Notes under the pieces: generated by a model
Seen by the model: the letters and a program-made list of their open reading frames with translations, nothing else
Databases searched by the model: none
Told to the model about the DNA's origin: nothing
Shown here: positions 29,794 through 39,436 of the stretch, piece by piece
Layout of the letters: each line of letters begins with the position of its first letter
Numbering within the stretch: the stretch's first letter is position 1
Source of the DNA: Comamonas badia DSM 17552
Lineage (GTDB): Bacteria; Pseudomonadota; Gammaproteobacteria; Burkholderiales; Burkholderiaceae_C
Direction: 5' to 3'
Assembly: GCF_000484635.1 (NCBI RefSeq)
Contig: NZ_AXVM01000004.1
Coordinates: 347,159-411,158, forward strand
Length of the DNA stretch: 64,000 nt
Translations under genes and position numbers: made by a program

Positions 29794-30972
29794 TCACTTC
29801 GCTCCCTTGCCCGGATCCTTGACGGCCGGGAAGGTGGCGAACTCGACGTTCTGCAGCGTGCCGTTCACGTTCTCCAGTTTGCGGATGTACTCGTTCTGGA
29901 TCACGTCGCGCGTCTCGGGGTCGATCTGCACCGGGCCGCGCGGGCTCACCCATTTCATGCCCTTGGCGGCCGCCACGAAGGCATCGCCGCTGGCATCGCC
30001 CTTGGTCTGCTCCAGCACCTTGTAGATCAGCTGCATGCCGTCGTAGCCGCCGACCGACATGAAGTTGGGCCGGTCCTTGGGGAAGGCCTTGAGGTAGGCC
30101 GCCGTGTAGGCCTTGTTCTCGGGCGAATCGTGCGCCTGCGAATAGTGGAAGGCGGTGATCAGCCCCTGCGCCGAATTGCCCATGGCGGCCAGCTCGTTCT
30201 CGTCGGTCAGGTCGCCCGGGCCGATGGCCTGGATGCCGGCCTTGTCCAGCCCCAGCTCGCGAAAGCCCTTCATCAGCGCCACCATCGAGCTGCCCGGCGG
30301 CACGAAGGTGAACATGGCATTGGCCTTGGAATCCTTCACGCGCTCCAGGTAGGCCGCGTAGTCGGCGGTGTTCACCGGCGTACGCACCTCGCCGACGATC
30401 TTGCCGCCCAGCTCGGTGAAGGTCTTCTTGAACTGCTGCTCGGCATCGTGCCCGGGGCCGTAGTCGGCCACCAGGGTGTAGGCCGATTTGATGTTGTTCT
30501 CGGCCGCCCATTTGGCCATGGCCCAGGCGCCCTGCGGCAGCGTCATGGACACGCGCACGATGTAGGGCGACTTCTCGGTGACCGAGGAGGTGGCCGCGTT
30601 CATCACGATCATCGGCACCTTGCCCTGGGTGGCCAGCGGCGCGGCGGAGAAGGCGTTGGGCGTGAGATCAAAGCCCGCGAGGATGTCCACCTTGTCGTTG
30701 ACCAGCAACTCCTGCGCCACGCGCTTGGCCACCTGAGGCGCCATGCCGGTATCGTCCTTGACGATGAGTTTCACCTTGCGCCCGGCGACCGTGTCGCCAT
30801 GCTCGGCCATGTACACGTCTATGCCGTGCTTGATCTGCTTGCCGTAGTCGGCAAACGGGCCGGATACCGACAGCACCAGGCCTATGGTGAGGTCCTTGGC
30901 CTGCACCAGGCCGGCCGTGGCCAGCGCAGTCGCCACCAGCGTGGCCTTGAGAACGGTCTTTGCAAATCGCAT
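29794..30972 (-). CDS. LIV-type ABC transporter periplasmic substrate-binding protein, system 1
   Basis: This 392-aa protein has a signal peptide (cleavage near VQA-KD) and a type I periplasmic-binding fold with LTIGLVLSVSGPFADYG. It is a clear paralogue of the binding protein at 45584-46756: shared blocks include NAATSS-TEKSPY, DYGPG and SPRGPV-IDP-TR. AGGAG precedes its ATG. It follows pmdC by 30 bases in the same operon, which suggests uptake of protocatechuate or a related benzoate. LivK-like proteins of this branch are known to bind lignin-derived aromatics. Confidence 0.9.
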   Translation of the reverse strand: MRFAKTVLKATLVATALATAGLVQAKDLTIGLVLSVSGPFADYGKQIKHGIDVYMAEHGDTVAGRKVKLIVKDDTGMAPQVAKRVAQELLVNDKVDILAGFDLTPNAFSAAPLATQGKVPMIVMNAATSSVTEKSPYIVRVSMTLPQGAWAMAKWAAENNIKSAYTLVADYGPGHDAEQQFKKTFTELGGKIVGEVRTPVNTADYAAYLERVKDSKANAMFTFVPPGSSMVALMKGFRELGLDKAGIQAIGPGDLTDENELAAMGNSAQGLITAFHYSQAHDSPENKAYTAAYLKAFPKDRPNFMSVGGYDGMQLIYKVLEQTKGDASGDAFVAAAKGMKWVSPRGPVQIDPETRDVIQNEYIRKLENVNGTLQNVEFATFPAVKDPGKGAK

Positions 30973-31002
30973 GGAAGTCTCCTGGGGTGAAAAAACAAGG
31001 GG

Positions 31003-31959
31003 TCAGTCCGCCAGCTGGCGCTCAAGATCGTGCAGCACCCGGTAGCAGGCAAACACGCTCTGCACACTGGCATTGGGTTCGCGCCCTTCGCGGATGGCGG
31101 CGAAGAATTCACGGTCCTGCAGTTCGATGCCGTTCATCGACACCGCTACCTGGCTGACGTCGATTTTCTCTTCCTTGCCATTGAACAAGTCGTCGTAGCG
31201 CGCGATGTAGGTGCCGGTGTCGCCAATGTAGCGAAAGAACGTGCCCAGCGGCCCGTCGTTGTTGAAGCTCAAGCTGAGCGTGCAGATGGCGCCGTTGGCT
31301 GCCTTGAGCTGGATGCTCATGTCCATCGCAATGCCCAGCTGCGGATGGATGGGGCCCTGCACGGCGTTGGCCTTCACGATCGGGCGGCCCGCCTGCCAGG
31401 CGAACAGGTCCACGGTATGCGCGGCGTGGTGCCACAGCAGATGGTCGGTCCAGGAACGCGGCTGGCCCAGCGCATTCATGTTGGTGCGGCGAAAGAAATA
31501 GGTCTGCACATCCATCTGCTGGATATGAAACTCGCCCGCCGTGATCTTGTGGTGCACCCACTGGTGGCTGGGGTTGAAGCGGCGCGTGTGGCCGACCATC
31601 GCCACCTTGCCCGCCTGCTGCTGCGCATCGACCACCTTCTGGCCGTCGGCCAGCTTGTCGCACAGCGGAATTTCCACTTGCACATGCTTGCCCGCCTGCA
31701 GGCACTGGATGGCCTGCGCGGCGTGCATCTGCGTGGGCGTGCAGAGAATCACGGCATCCACCTCGGGCAGCGCCAGGCTTTCGGCCAGATCGGTGGTGAC
31801 ATGCGCGATGCCGTACTTGGCGGCCACCTCGCGGGTCTTGTCCAGATCGCGGCTGACCAGCGAGACCACCTGCACGCCATCGATGTTCCTGATGCCGTCC
31901 AGGTGCTTGATGCCAAAGGCCCCGGCGCCCGCCAGCGCCACTTTGATGGTTGAACTCAT
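31003..31959 (-). CDS. pmdC: 4-Carboxy-2-hydroxymuconate-6-semialdehyde dehydrogenase
   Basis: This 318-aa Gfo/Idh/MocA-type NADP enzyme has the Rossmann motif VALAGAGAFGIKHLDGI, CTPTQMHAAQA and EIPLCDKLADGQ (the Lys-containing catalytic region). It oxidises the hemiacetal form of the PmdAB ring-cleavage product to 2-pyrone-4,6-dicarboxylate. The start at 31959 has AGGAAGAG just upstream. It lies 42 bases after pmdB, with a dispersed repeat between them. Confidence 0.93.
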   Translation of the reverse strand: MSSTIKVALAGAGAFGIKHLDGIRNIDGVQVVSLVSRDLDKTREVAAKYGIAHVTTDLAESLALPEVDAVILCTPTQMHAAQAIQCLQAGKHVQVEIPLCDKLADGQKVVDAQQQAGKVAMVGHTRRFNPSHQWVHHKITAGEFHIQQMDVQTYFFRRTNMNALGQPRSWTDHLLWHHAAHTVDLFAWQAGRPIVKANAVQGPIHPQLGIAMDMSIQLKAANGAICTLSLSFNNDGPLGTFFRYIGDTGTYIARYDDLFNGKEEKIDVSQVAVSMNGIELQDREFFAAIREGREPNASVQSVFACYRVLHDLERQLAD

Positions 31960-31966
31960 GACTCTT

Positions 31967-33313
<1,347 letters not shown>

Positions 33314-33330
33314 TGCAAACTCCTTGTTGA

Positions 33331-33358
33331 GCGTGAGGCGTGAGGCGTGAGGCGTGAA
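33331..33358. repeat. Tandem heptamer repeat upstream of pmdA
   Basis: Four consecutive copies of GCGTGAG (the last ends in A) lie between pmdD and pmdA, about 18 bases before the pmdA start codon. Confidence 0.85.
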
Positions 33359-33385
33359 GGTTGGTATTCGCTGAACGCCGAACAC

Positions 33386-34312
33386 TCAACGCTCAACCTC
33401 TTCGTCCGGCCAGTACAGGCGCATCGGGTTGTCCACCAGAAGCTTTTGCCGCAGCTCGGCGGTCGGTGCGATGTGCGGGATGAAATCCACCAGCAGGCCG
33501 TCGTCGGGCATGTGGTTCTTGAGATTGGGGTGCGGCCAGTCGGTGCCCCAGAGCACGCGATCGGGGAATGCCTCGACCACGCGGCGCGCGAAGGGGATCA
33601 CGTCGCGATACGCATTGCGCTCACCCTGCAGCGCCGGCGGCCCGCTGACCGAGAGGCGTTCGGGGCAGGAGACCTTGCTCCAGACATTGCCGTGCTCGCG
33701 CATGAACTGCAGGAACAGGCCGAATTCATCGCTGTCCACGCCCTTCTTCACATCCGGTCGGCCCATGTGATCGACCACCACGGTGGTGGGCAGGCGGGTG
33801 AAGAAGTCCCACAGCTCGGGCAGATCGACCGCCTCGAAGTAAATCACCACATGCCAGCCCAGCGGCTGGATGCGCGCGGCGATTTCCATCAGCGCGTCCT
33901 TGGGCGTGAAATCCACCAGGCGCTTGACGAAGTTGAAGCGCACGCCGCGCACGCCGGCGGCGTGCAAGTGCCGCAGCTCCTCGTCCGTGATGCCGCGCTT
34001 GACCGTGGCGACGCCGCGCGCCTTGCCATGCGCGGCCTGCAAGGCATCCACCAGCGCGCGGTTGTCCGCGCCGTGGCAGGTGGCCTGCACGATGACGTTG
34101 CGCGCAAAACCCAGGTGGTCGCGCAGCGCGAAGAGCTGCGCCTTGCTCGCGTCGCACGGCGTGTACTTGCGCTCGGGCGCATAGGGAAATTCGTCGCCGG
34201 GGCCAAACACATGGCAGTGCGCGTCCACGCTGCCCGCGGGCAGCTTGAATTGCGGTTGGCTCGGGTTGGCGTACCAATCGAGCCAGCCCGGGGTTTTTTC
34301 AAAGGCACTCAT
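33386..34312 (-). CDS. pmdD: 2-Pyrone-4,6-dicarboxylate hydrolase
   Basis: This 308-aa amidohydrolase-superfamily lactonase (LigI-like) has the metal motif VDAHCHVFGPG, then QATCHGADNRAL, GVRGVRFNFVKRLVD, VVDHMGRPD and LWGTDWPHPN. It opens the pyrone ring to give 4-oxalomesaconate. The start at 34312 overlaps the stop of the upstream dehydrogenase gene as ATGA. Confidence 0.95.
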   Translation of the reverse strand: MSAFEKTPGWLDWYANPSQPQFKLPAGSVDAHCHVFGPGDEFPYAPERKYTPCDASKAQLFALRDHLGFARNVIVQATCHGADNRALVDALQAAHGKARGVATVKRGITDEELRHLHAAGVRGVRFNFVKRLVDFTPKDALMEIAARIQPLGWHVVIYFEAVDLPELWDFFTRLPTTVVVDHMGRPDVKKGVDSDEFGLFLQFMREHGNVWSKVSCPERLSVSGPPALQGERNAYRDVIPFARRVVEAFPDRVLWGTDWPHPNLKNHMPDDGLLVDFIPHIAPTAELRQKLLVDNPMRLYWPDEEVER

Positions 34313-35241
34313 GCGGAAGATTCCTTGAGGTGGGAAAGCAGCCGGTCGGCCTCGGTGCGCCAGTCGCTGCCGCGGGCAAAACCAGGCGTGCCGCGCTCGC
34401 CGAAAACACCGTCGTCCGCCAGATTCGCCATCCACGCCTGGCGTTCGGCAGCGCCCTGGGCGATCCAGGAGGGCATGCCGACATCGCGCACGGTACGGGC
34501 CGATTCAAACATCTCCTCGCTGCGCCGTCGGCCATGCTCGATCACGCGCTGGAAGAAATACGCGCCCTGTCTTTCCCAGTCCATGCCGGGAAAGGTTTCC
34601 GCCAGCGAGGCCAGCACGGCGTCTTCCACGCCATAGTGGCGCGCGGCGGTGAAGCTCTCGATGACCATGGCCTCCAGCCCCTTGATCATCACGCTGCGGC
34701 ACATCTTGGTGGCCGATGCCACGCCGAGTTTTTCGCTCGCCACCTTGGCCGCGAAACCCAGCGGATTGATTTTTTCAGCCAGCTCCGCCGCATGCGCGCC
34801 ACCCAGCAGCAGCGGCACCTTGATGCGGTAGGGCGGCACGCTGGTCATCACCGCGCCTTCGACGTAGCGCGCGCCTGCGGCGTCGATCAGCGCCGCCGCC
34901 TGCTGCTTGGCACCGGGCGATGCGGAGTTGAAATCCAGATAGAACGCCCCGCCGCGCATGGCAGGCGCGCAAGCCTGCGCCACCGCCAGCGTCTGGCTGG
35001 CCGTGACGGCGCTGATGACGAAGTCCGCCCTGTCCGCCAGTTGCGCATGTCCGTCTGCCAGCGCCACGCCGTGCTGATGGGCGTGCGCGCGCAGCGGCGC
35101 TGCGTCAGCACCGCCGAGCTTCACGTCATACGCCGCGACCGCCACGCCCCGCGCGCGCAGGTCTTCGGCCAGGATGCGCCCGACCTCGCCGTAGCCGACG
35201 AGGCCCATGCTCCATTCACGCGCTGACGCAGGCACAGTCAT
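34309..35241 (-). CDS. NAD(P)-dependent dehydrogenase of the 6-phosphogluconate/beta-hydroxyacid type (DUF1932)
   Basis: This 310-aa protein has an N-terminal Rossmann domain (MGLVGYGEVGRILAEDL and VISAVTASQTLAVAQ). A helical C-terminal domain of the DUF1932 type follows, with a candidate catalytic Lys in GVASATKMCRSVMIKG. It sits inside the pmd operon between pmdF and pmdD and is translationally coupled to pmdD, so it likely serves the pathway. No step of the known pathway requires it. A TTG start at 35256 is possible; ATG at 35241 is preferred. Confidence 0.8.
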   Translation of the reverse strand: MTVPASAREWSMGLVGYGEVGRILAEDLRARGVAVAAYDVKLGGADAAPLRAHAHQHGVALADGHAQLADRADFVISAVTASQTLAVAQACAPAMRGGAFYLDFNSASPGAKQQAAALIDAAGARYVEGAVMTSVPPYRIKVPLLLGGAHAAELAEKINPLGFAAKVASEKLGVASATKMCRSVMIKGLEAMVIESFTAARHYGVEDAVLASLAETFPGMDWERQGAYFFQRVIEHGRRRSEEMFESARTVRDVGMPSWIAQGAAERQAWMANLADDGVFGERGTPGFARGSDWRTEADRLLSHLKESSA

Positions 35242-35252
35242 CGCAGCGCGCT

Positions 35253-35936
35253 TCAATCAATGTAGCGCAGCCCGGCCTTGGCCAGGCCTTCGCGCATCTT
35301 GTAGTAGTCCAGCCCGAGCACGCCGCCGGCGAAGATTTCACGCTTGCCGGTTTCGTTGTCCTCGCGCTTCTTCGCGGCCGCGAGCGTCGCCTCGGCCTTC
35401 TCGCGCGGCACGCAGACGATGCCGTCGTCGTCGGCCACGATCACGTCGCCCGGGCGCACCCACATGCCGGCGCAGACCACCGGAATGTTGACCGAGCCGA
35501 GCGTCGCCTTGATGCAGCCCTTGCTGCTGATGGCCTTGCTCCACACCGGAAAACCCATCTCGTGCAGCGTGCGCACGTCGCGCACACCGGCGTCGATGAT
35601 GAGGGCGCGCGCGCCCTGCGCCTGGAAGCTGGTGGCCAACAGGTCGCCGAAGTAGCCATCGGTGCATTCGCTGGTCACCGTCGCCACCACGATGTCGCCG
35701 GGCCGGATCTGCTCGGCCGCCACGTGCAGCATCCAGTTGTCGCCAGGCTGCAGCAGTACGGTGACCGCCGTGCCCGAGACCCGCGCATCGGGGTAAATGG
35801 GCCGCATGTAGGGCTTGAGCAGGCCCACCTTGCCCATCGCCTCATGCACCGTGGCGGCGCCGTAATGCGCCAGCGCGTCGGTGGTGGCGCGGTCGGCGCG
35901 TTCGATATTGCGGTAGACGACTCCGAGTTCGTACAT
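35253..35936 (-). CDS. pmdF: 4-Carboxy-4-hydroxy-2-oxoadipate aldolase
   Basis: This 227-aa class II pyruvate aldolase of the RraA-like/HMG-aldolase family (LigK-like) contains [46 protein letters not shown] and [25 protein letters not shown]. It splits the substrate into pyruvate and oxaloacetate, the final step of the pathway, and can also act as an oxaloacetate decarboxylase. A dispersed repeat separates it from pmdE. Confidence 0.95.
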   Translation of the reverse strand: MYELGVVYRNIERADRATTDALAHYGAATVHEAMGKVGLLKPYMRPIYPDARVSGTAVTVLLQPGDNWMLHVAAEQIRPGDIVVATVTSECTDGYFGDLLATSFQAQGARALIIDAGVRDVRTLHEMGFPVWSKAISSKGCIKATLGSVNIPVVCAGMWVRPGDVIVADDDGIVCVPREKAEATLAAAKKREDNETGKREIFAGGVLGLDYYKMREGLAKAGLRYID

Positions 35937-35959
35937 TGCTTGCTCCGATCAATTTCCTG

Positions 35960-36012
35960 AATCAATAGCTATCAGCGCTTGCTGGATAAGGGCTCGATGC
36001 CAATTTCATGCA
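35960..36012 (+). repeat. Dispersed repeat, copy 6, between pmdE and pmdF
   Basis: The plus strand reads TCAATAGCTATCAGCGCTTG, then TGGATAAGGGCTCGATGCC and an AATTTCATGCAT tail. It fills most of the 85-base gap between the two genes. Confidence 0.7.
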
Positions 36013-36021
36013 TAAACCCTG

Positions 36022-37050
36022 CTACAGCCCGCGCGCCTTGAGCCGCGCATCCAGCCGCGTGAACACCCTTCGCGCGTTGCCCTCATAGACCTGGTGCTTC
36101 TCCTCGGCGCTGAGGTTCTTCGTCGCCTCGACGTAGCGCTTGGTGTCGTCGTAGTAATGGCCTGTCTGCGGGTCGATGCCGCGCACCGCGCCTATCATTT
36201 CGCTGGCGAACAGGATGTTCTTGACCGGAATCACCTCGGTCAGCAGGTTGATGCCCGGCTGGTGGTAGACGCAGGTGTCGAAGTAGATGTTCTTCAGCAG
36301 GTGCTCGTCCAGCAGCGGCTTCTTCAGCTCCTGCGCCAGACCGCGGTAGCGGCCCCAGTGGTAGGGCGCGGCGCCGCCGCCGTGCGGGATCAGGAACTTG
36401 AGCGTCGGGAAATCCTTGAACAGATCGCCCTGGATCAGTTGCATCACGGCCGTGGTGTCGGCGTTGATGTAGTGCGCGCCGGTGGTGTGAAAGCAGGCGT
36501 TGCAACTGGTGCTCACGTGGATCATCGCCGGCAGGTCATGTTCCACCATCTTCTCGTAGATCGGGTACCAGGCGCGGTCGGTCAGCGGCGGGCTGGTCCA
36601 GTGGCCGCCCGAGGGATCAGGATTCAGGTTGATGCCGACGGCGCCGTACTCTTTCACGCACTTTTCCAGCTCGGGAATGCAGGTCGCCGGATCGACGCCG
36701 GGCGACTGCGGCAGCATCGCCACCGGCACGAAATGATCGGGATAGAGCTCGCTCACACGGTGGCAGAGCTCATTGCAGATCGCCGCCCAGGTGCTCGACG
36801 TCTCGAAATTGCCGATATGGTGCGCCATGAAGCTGGCGCGCGGGCTGAACAGCGTGAGGTCCGAGCCGCGATCCGTCATCAGGCGCAACTGGTTTTTCTC
36901 GATGCTCTCGCGAATGTCGTCGTCGCTGATCTTCAGCTCCGAGACCCTGGGCTGCAGGCTGGCGTCTTGCAGCGCCGCAATCTGGCGGTTGCGCCACTCG
37001 CCCAGCGCCGCGGGTGCGGTGGTGTAGTGGCCGTGAACGTCAATGATCAT
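36022..37050 (-). CDS. pmdE: 4-Oxalomesaconate hydratase
   Basis: This 342-aa amidohydrolase-fold hydratase (LigJ-like) has the N-terminal metal motif IIDVHGHYTT. GINLNPDPSGGHWTSPPL, MIHVSTSCNACFHTTG, FLIPHGGGAAPYHWGRYRGLA and FASEMIGAVRGIDPQTG follow. It hydrates 4-oxalomesaconate to 4-carboxy-4-hydroxy-2-oxoadipate. It is the first pathway enzyme in the operon, 29 bases after the ModA-like gene. Confidence 0.95.
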   Translation of the reverse strand: MIIDVHGHYTTAPAALGEWRNRQIAALQDASLQPRVSELKISDDDIRESIEKNQLRLMTDRGSDLTLFSPRASFMAHHIGNFETSSTWAAICNELCHRVSELYPDHFVPVAMLPQSPGVDPATCIPELEKCVKEYGAVGINLNPDPSGGHWTSPPLTDRAWYPIYEKMVEHDLPAMIHVSTSCNACFHTTGAHYINADTTAVMQLIQGDLFKDFPTLKFLIPHGGGAAPYHWGRYRGLAQELKKPLLDEHLLKNIYFDTCVYHQPGINLLTEVIPVKNILFASEMIGAVRGIDPQTGHYYDDTKRYVEATKNLSAEEKHQVYEGNARRVFTRLDARLKARGL

Positions 37051-37079
37051 GAGTCAATCCTTGTTGAAGGTATGCGCGC

Positions 37080-37781
37080 TCACAGCGGCTGCATGCCGTG
37101 GCGCTGCTTGGTCGGAGCAGCGGCCGGGCCGGCGAGAAAGGCCAGGAATGGCCGCCCGGCTTCCCGGTCCTGGCATGCGCAGGCGATGGCACTGGAGAAA
37201 ACGGTATCGATGGCAACGGCCGCCGGCAGTTCGCCGACCACGGTGATGCCCGGCACATGCAGCAACTCGCTGAGCTGCTGAAAGCCGAGGGCGGCTTCAC
37301 CCCGGGCGACCAGCTGCCCCACGGGCACGCCGGGACGGGCCTGCACCAGCCGGGACCCGAGCTGCCCGGCGATGCCCCAGCGCTCGAACAAGCGCATCAG
37401 GGCCGTGCCGCTGGGGCCGGTGGAATAACCAATGCTGGAGGCGGCGAGCACGGCGGCCCTCAAGGCCTCTTCGGTGCGGATATCCGGCAAGGCTGCGTCG
37501 GCACGCACCGCGACGGCGGTACTGGAGCGCACCCAATCGACCTTGCTGCCCGCCACGGCGTGGCCGCCGGCGATCAGCTTGTCGATCGCATCGCTGGCCA
37601 GCAGCACCAGGTCCAGCGCCTCACCGGCCTGCACGCGTTTCGCCGCATCCACGCCGCCGACGGATTCCACAGCCACGGGGCGCCCGCCCTGCTGCTGCCA
37701 GAGCTGCGCCAGATCGCCCAGCACGGCGCGCGTGGCCATGGAGGAGATGGCGTGCAGGGGTGGCTGGGTCGGGCTGTTCAT
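37080..37781 (-). CDS. ModA-like substrate-binding-fold protein without a signal peptide
   Basis: This 233-aa type II periplasmic-binding-fold protein resembles molybdate/anion binding proteins (SVGGVDAAKRVQAGEALDLVLLASDAIDKLIAGG, IGYSTGPSGTALMRLFERWGI, GFQQLSELLHVPGITVVGELP). No hydrophobic leader is encoded at this start or in the upstream extension, so it should be cytoplasmic. It is the first gene of the pmd operon. Its function is unknown; a ligand-sensing or enzymatic role in aromatic catabolism is possible (inference). Confidence 0.78.
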   Translation of the reverse strand: MNSPTQPPLHAISSMATRAVLGDLAQLWQQQGGRPVAVESVGGVDAAKRVQAGEALDLVLLASDAIDKLIAGGHAVAGSKVDWVRSSTAVAVRADAALPDIRTEEALRAAVLAASSIGYSTGPSGTALMRLFERWGIAGQLGSRLVQARPGVPVGQLVARGEAALGFQQLSELLHVPGITVVGELPAAVAIDTVFSSAIACACQDREAGRPFLAFLAGPAAAPTKQRHGMQPL

Positions 37782-37917
37782 GGCGAGGTGGGGCAATCCA
37801 CGGGGGTCCAAGCATTGTGGGCAAGGGAATTCATGCAAACAAGCCCATATCGCCACTATCAGTTAGAACAAAATGGCATAGCTCAGCGTACGATAGGCGT
37901 ATTGGATGCGAGCTGCA
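37782..37917. promoter_or_regulatory. Divergent promoter region between the pmd operon and its LysR gene
   Basis: This 136-base intergenic region is the only place for the pmd operon promoter and the lysR promoter. The part near 37850-37890 is more AT-rich than its surroundings. I could not identify an unambiguous T-N11-A LysR box. Confidence 0.5.
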
Positions 37918-38826
37918 ATGGACTTCAAGCAACTGCAATACTTCGTGCGCGTGGCCGAACTGGGCAGCTTTACGCGCGCGGCGCAGGCGCTGGACATTGC
38001 CCAGCCGGCGCTCAGCCGCCAGGTGCGCCAATTGGAACTGGAGCTGCACCAGCACCTGCTGCAGCGCAACGGCCGCGGGGTGACGCTGACCGAAGCCGGC
38101 CAGATGCTGCTGGAACATGGCCACACCATCCTGCAGCAGATGGCGCGCGCGCAGGAAGACCTGGGCCATGCGCGCGGCGCGCTCACCGGGCGCGTGGCCG
38201 TCGGCCTGCCGCCCAGCCTGGCGCGGCGCCTGACGCTGCCGCTGATAGCCGCGTTCCGCCACGAGCTGCCGCAGGCGCGGCTGGAAATCGTCGAGGCGTT
38301 TTCCACCACCATCGCCGAATGGCTGGGCAGCGCGCGCATGGATCTGGGCCTGGTCTACTCGCCCGCCAGGCACGCGCAGATCGAGATCGAACCCGTGCTG
38401 CAGGAGCGCCTGAACCTCGTCGGACCCGAAGGCAGCCTGCCCACCGCAGGCGGCGTGGCCTTTGCCGAGCTGTGGCGCTATCCGCTGGTGATGCCGCAGC
38501 GCACGCAGATTTTCCGCAAGCTGATGGAGGCGCAGGCGGCACTTTCACAGATCAAGCTGGATGTGGTGTGGGAGGTCTCCAGCGTGCCCGTGATCCTTGA
38601 CCTGGTACGCACCGGCCACGGCTTTGCCGCACTGACCGACAGCGCCCTGTACGGCCAGGGCACGGCCGATGGACTGGTCCAGGCGCCCATCCACAGCCCG
38701 CACATCGTCAGCACCCTGTGCGTGGTGCAACCCGCGCGTCAGCGCGCGACGGCACTGGTGCAGCACACGGCCGAGCTGCTGCAACGGCTGAGCCTGCGGG
38801 TGTGCGCTGTGGAAAGCGGACAGTGA
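37918..38826 (+). CDS. LysR-family regulator, probable activator of the pmd operon
   Basis: This 302-aa protein has the LysR winged helix MDFKQLQYFVRVAELGSFTRAAQALDIAQPALSRQVRQLE and an effector domain. It is divergent from the pmd operon, the usual arrangement for LysR control. The likely inducer is protocatechuate or a pathway intermediate, by analogy with pmd and lig regulators. An upstream in-frame ATG at 37906 would add four residues. It converges on the MarR gene. Confidence 0.9.
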   Translation: MDFKQLQYFVRVAELGSFTRAAQALDIAQPALSRQVRQLELELHQHLLQRNGRGVTLTEAGQMLLEHGHTILQQMARAQEDLGHARGALTGRVAVGLPPSLARRLTLPLIAAFRHELPQARLEIVEAFSTTIAEWLGSARMDLGLVYSPARHAQIEIEPVLQERLNLVGPEGSLPTAGGVAFAELWRYPLVMPQRTQIFRKLMEAQAALSQIKLDVVWEVSSVPVILDLVRTGHGFAALTDSALYGQGTADGLVQAPIHSPHIVSTLCVVQPARQRATALVQHTAELLQRLSLRVCAVESGQ

Positions 38827-38869
38827 ATCCCGATGGCAAATATAGGCACCGAATAACCTGCGGCCGATG

Positions 38870-39415
38870 TTATGGCGCACGCTTGAGCACACCAGGAAAG
38901 CGCTCGGTGATATACCGTTCCGTCGCAGTCTCCCCCTCTGGCAAATTTTCGTGCAGCCTGCGCAACAAGCCTAGCAGTACCTCGTGCTCATCGTCCGTAA
39001 GCACCGAAAGAAAAACGCGTTCACGCTCCAAGGCGACATGGCGGATTTGCCCATGCAGCAGTTGTCCCTTTTCGGTCAGCCGGGCCAGACGCAACCGCCC
39101 ATCCGCCGGATCCAGCGCAAATTCGATCAGACCACGCTCGGCCATGCTCTTGAAGCAGCGACTGACGGACGCCTTGTCCATGCCGATCACCTTGGTCACG
39201 CGCTGCGCGGAGACCTCGCCCTCTGCCGCAATCAGCACCAGGCACCGCCATATTTCGATGCCGATGTCGAAAGCACGCAAATAGTGATAGGACGCGCCAC
39301 GGGAGAGCTTGGCGGCAATCCAGGTGAAAAACGCCGGTGCATAGCGATTGAGGTCAATGCTCACGTTCGCCTCTTCTGCCGGGGTTTCGATGATTTTTTT
39401 CCGTCGTGTTGCCAT
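38870..39415 (-). CDS. MarR-family regulator at the end of the P450 operon
   Basis: This 181-aa winged-helix protein has the MarR core AQRVTKVIGMDKASVSRCFKSMAERGLIEFALDPADGRLRLARLTEKG. It is the last gene of the minus-strand operon LIV transporter-P450-ferredoxin-reductase, 21 bases after the reductase. By family it probably represses the operon and responds to an aromatic acid or its CoA ester; palindromes near 46807-46851 are candidate operators. It carries an N-terminal Arg/Lys stretch. Confidence 0.87.
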   Translation of the reverse strand: MATRRKKIIETPAEEANVSIDLNRYAPAFFTWIAAKLSRGASYHYLRAFDIGIEIWRCLVLIAAEGEVSAQRVTKVIGMDKASVSRCFKSMAERGLIEFALDPADGRLRLARLTEKGQLLHGQIRHVALERERVFLSVLTDDEHEVLLGLLRRLHENLPEGETATERYITERFPGVLKRAP

Positions 39416-39436
39416 CCCGCCATTGTAGAAAACCCC

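Noticed and set aside
37782..37917. LysR binding box in the pmd promoter
   Set aside because: Several partial T-N11-A matches exist, but none is symmetrical enough to call.
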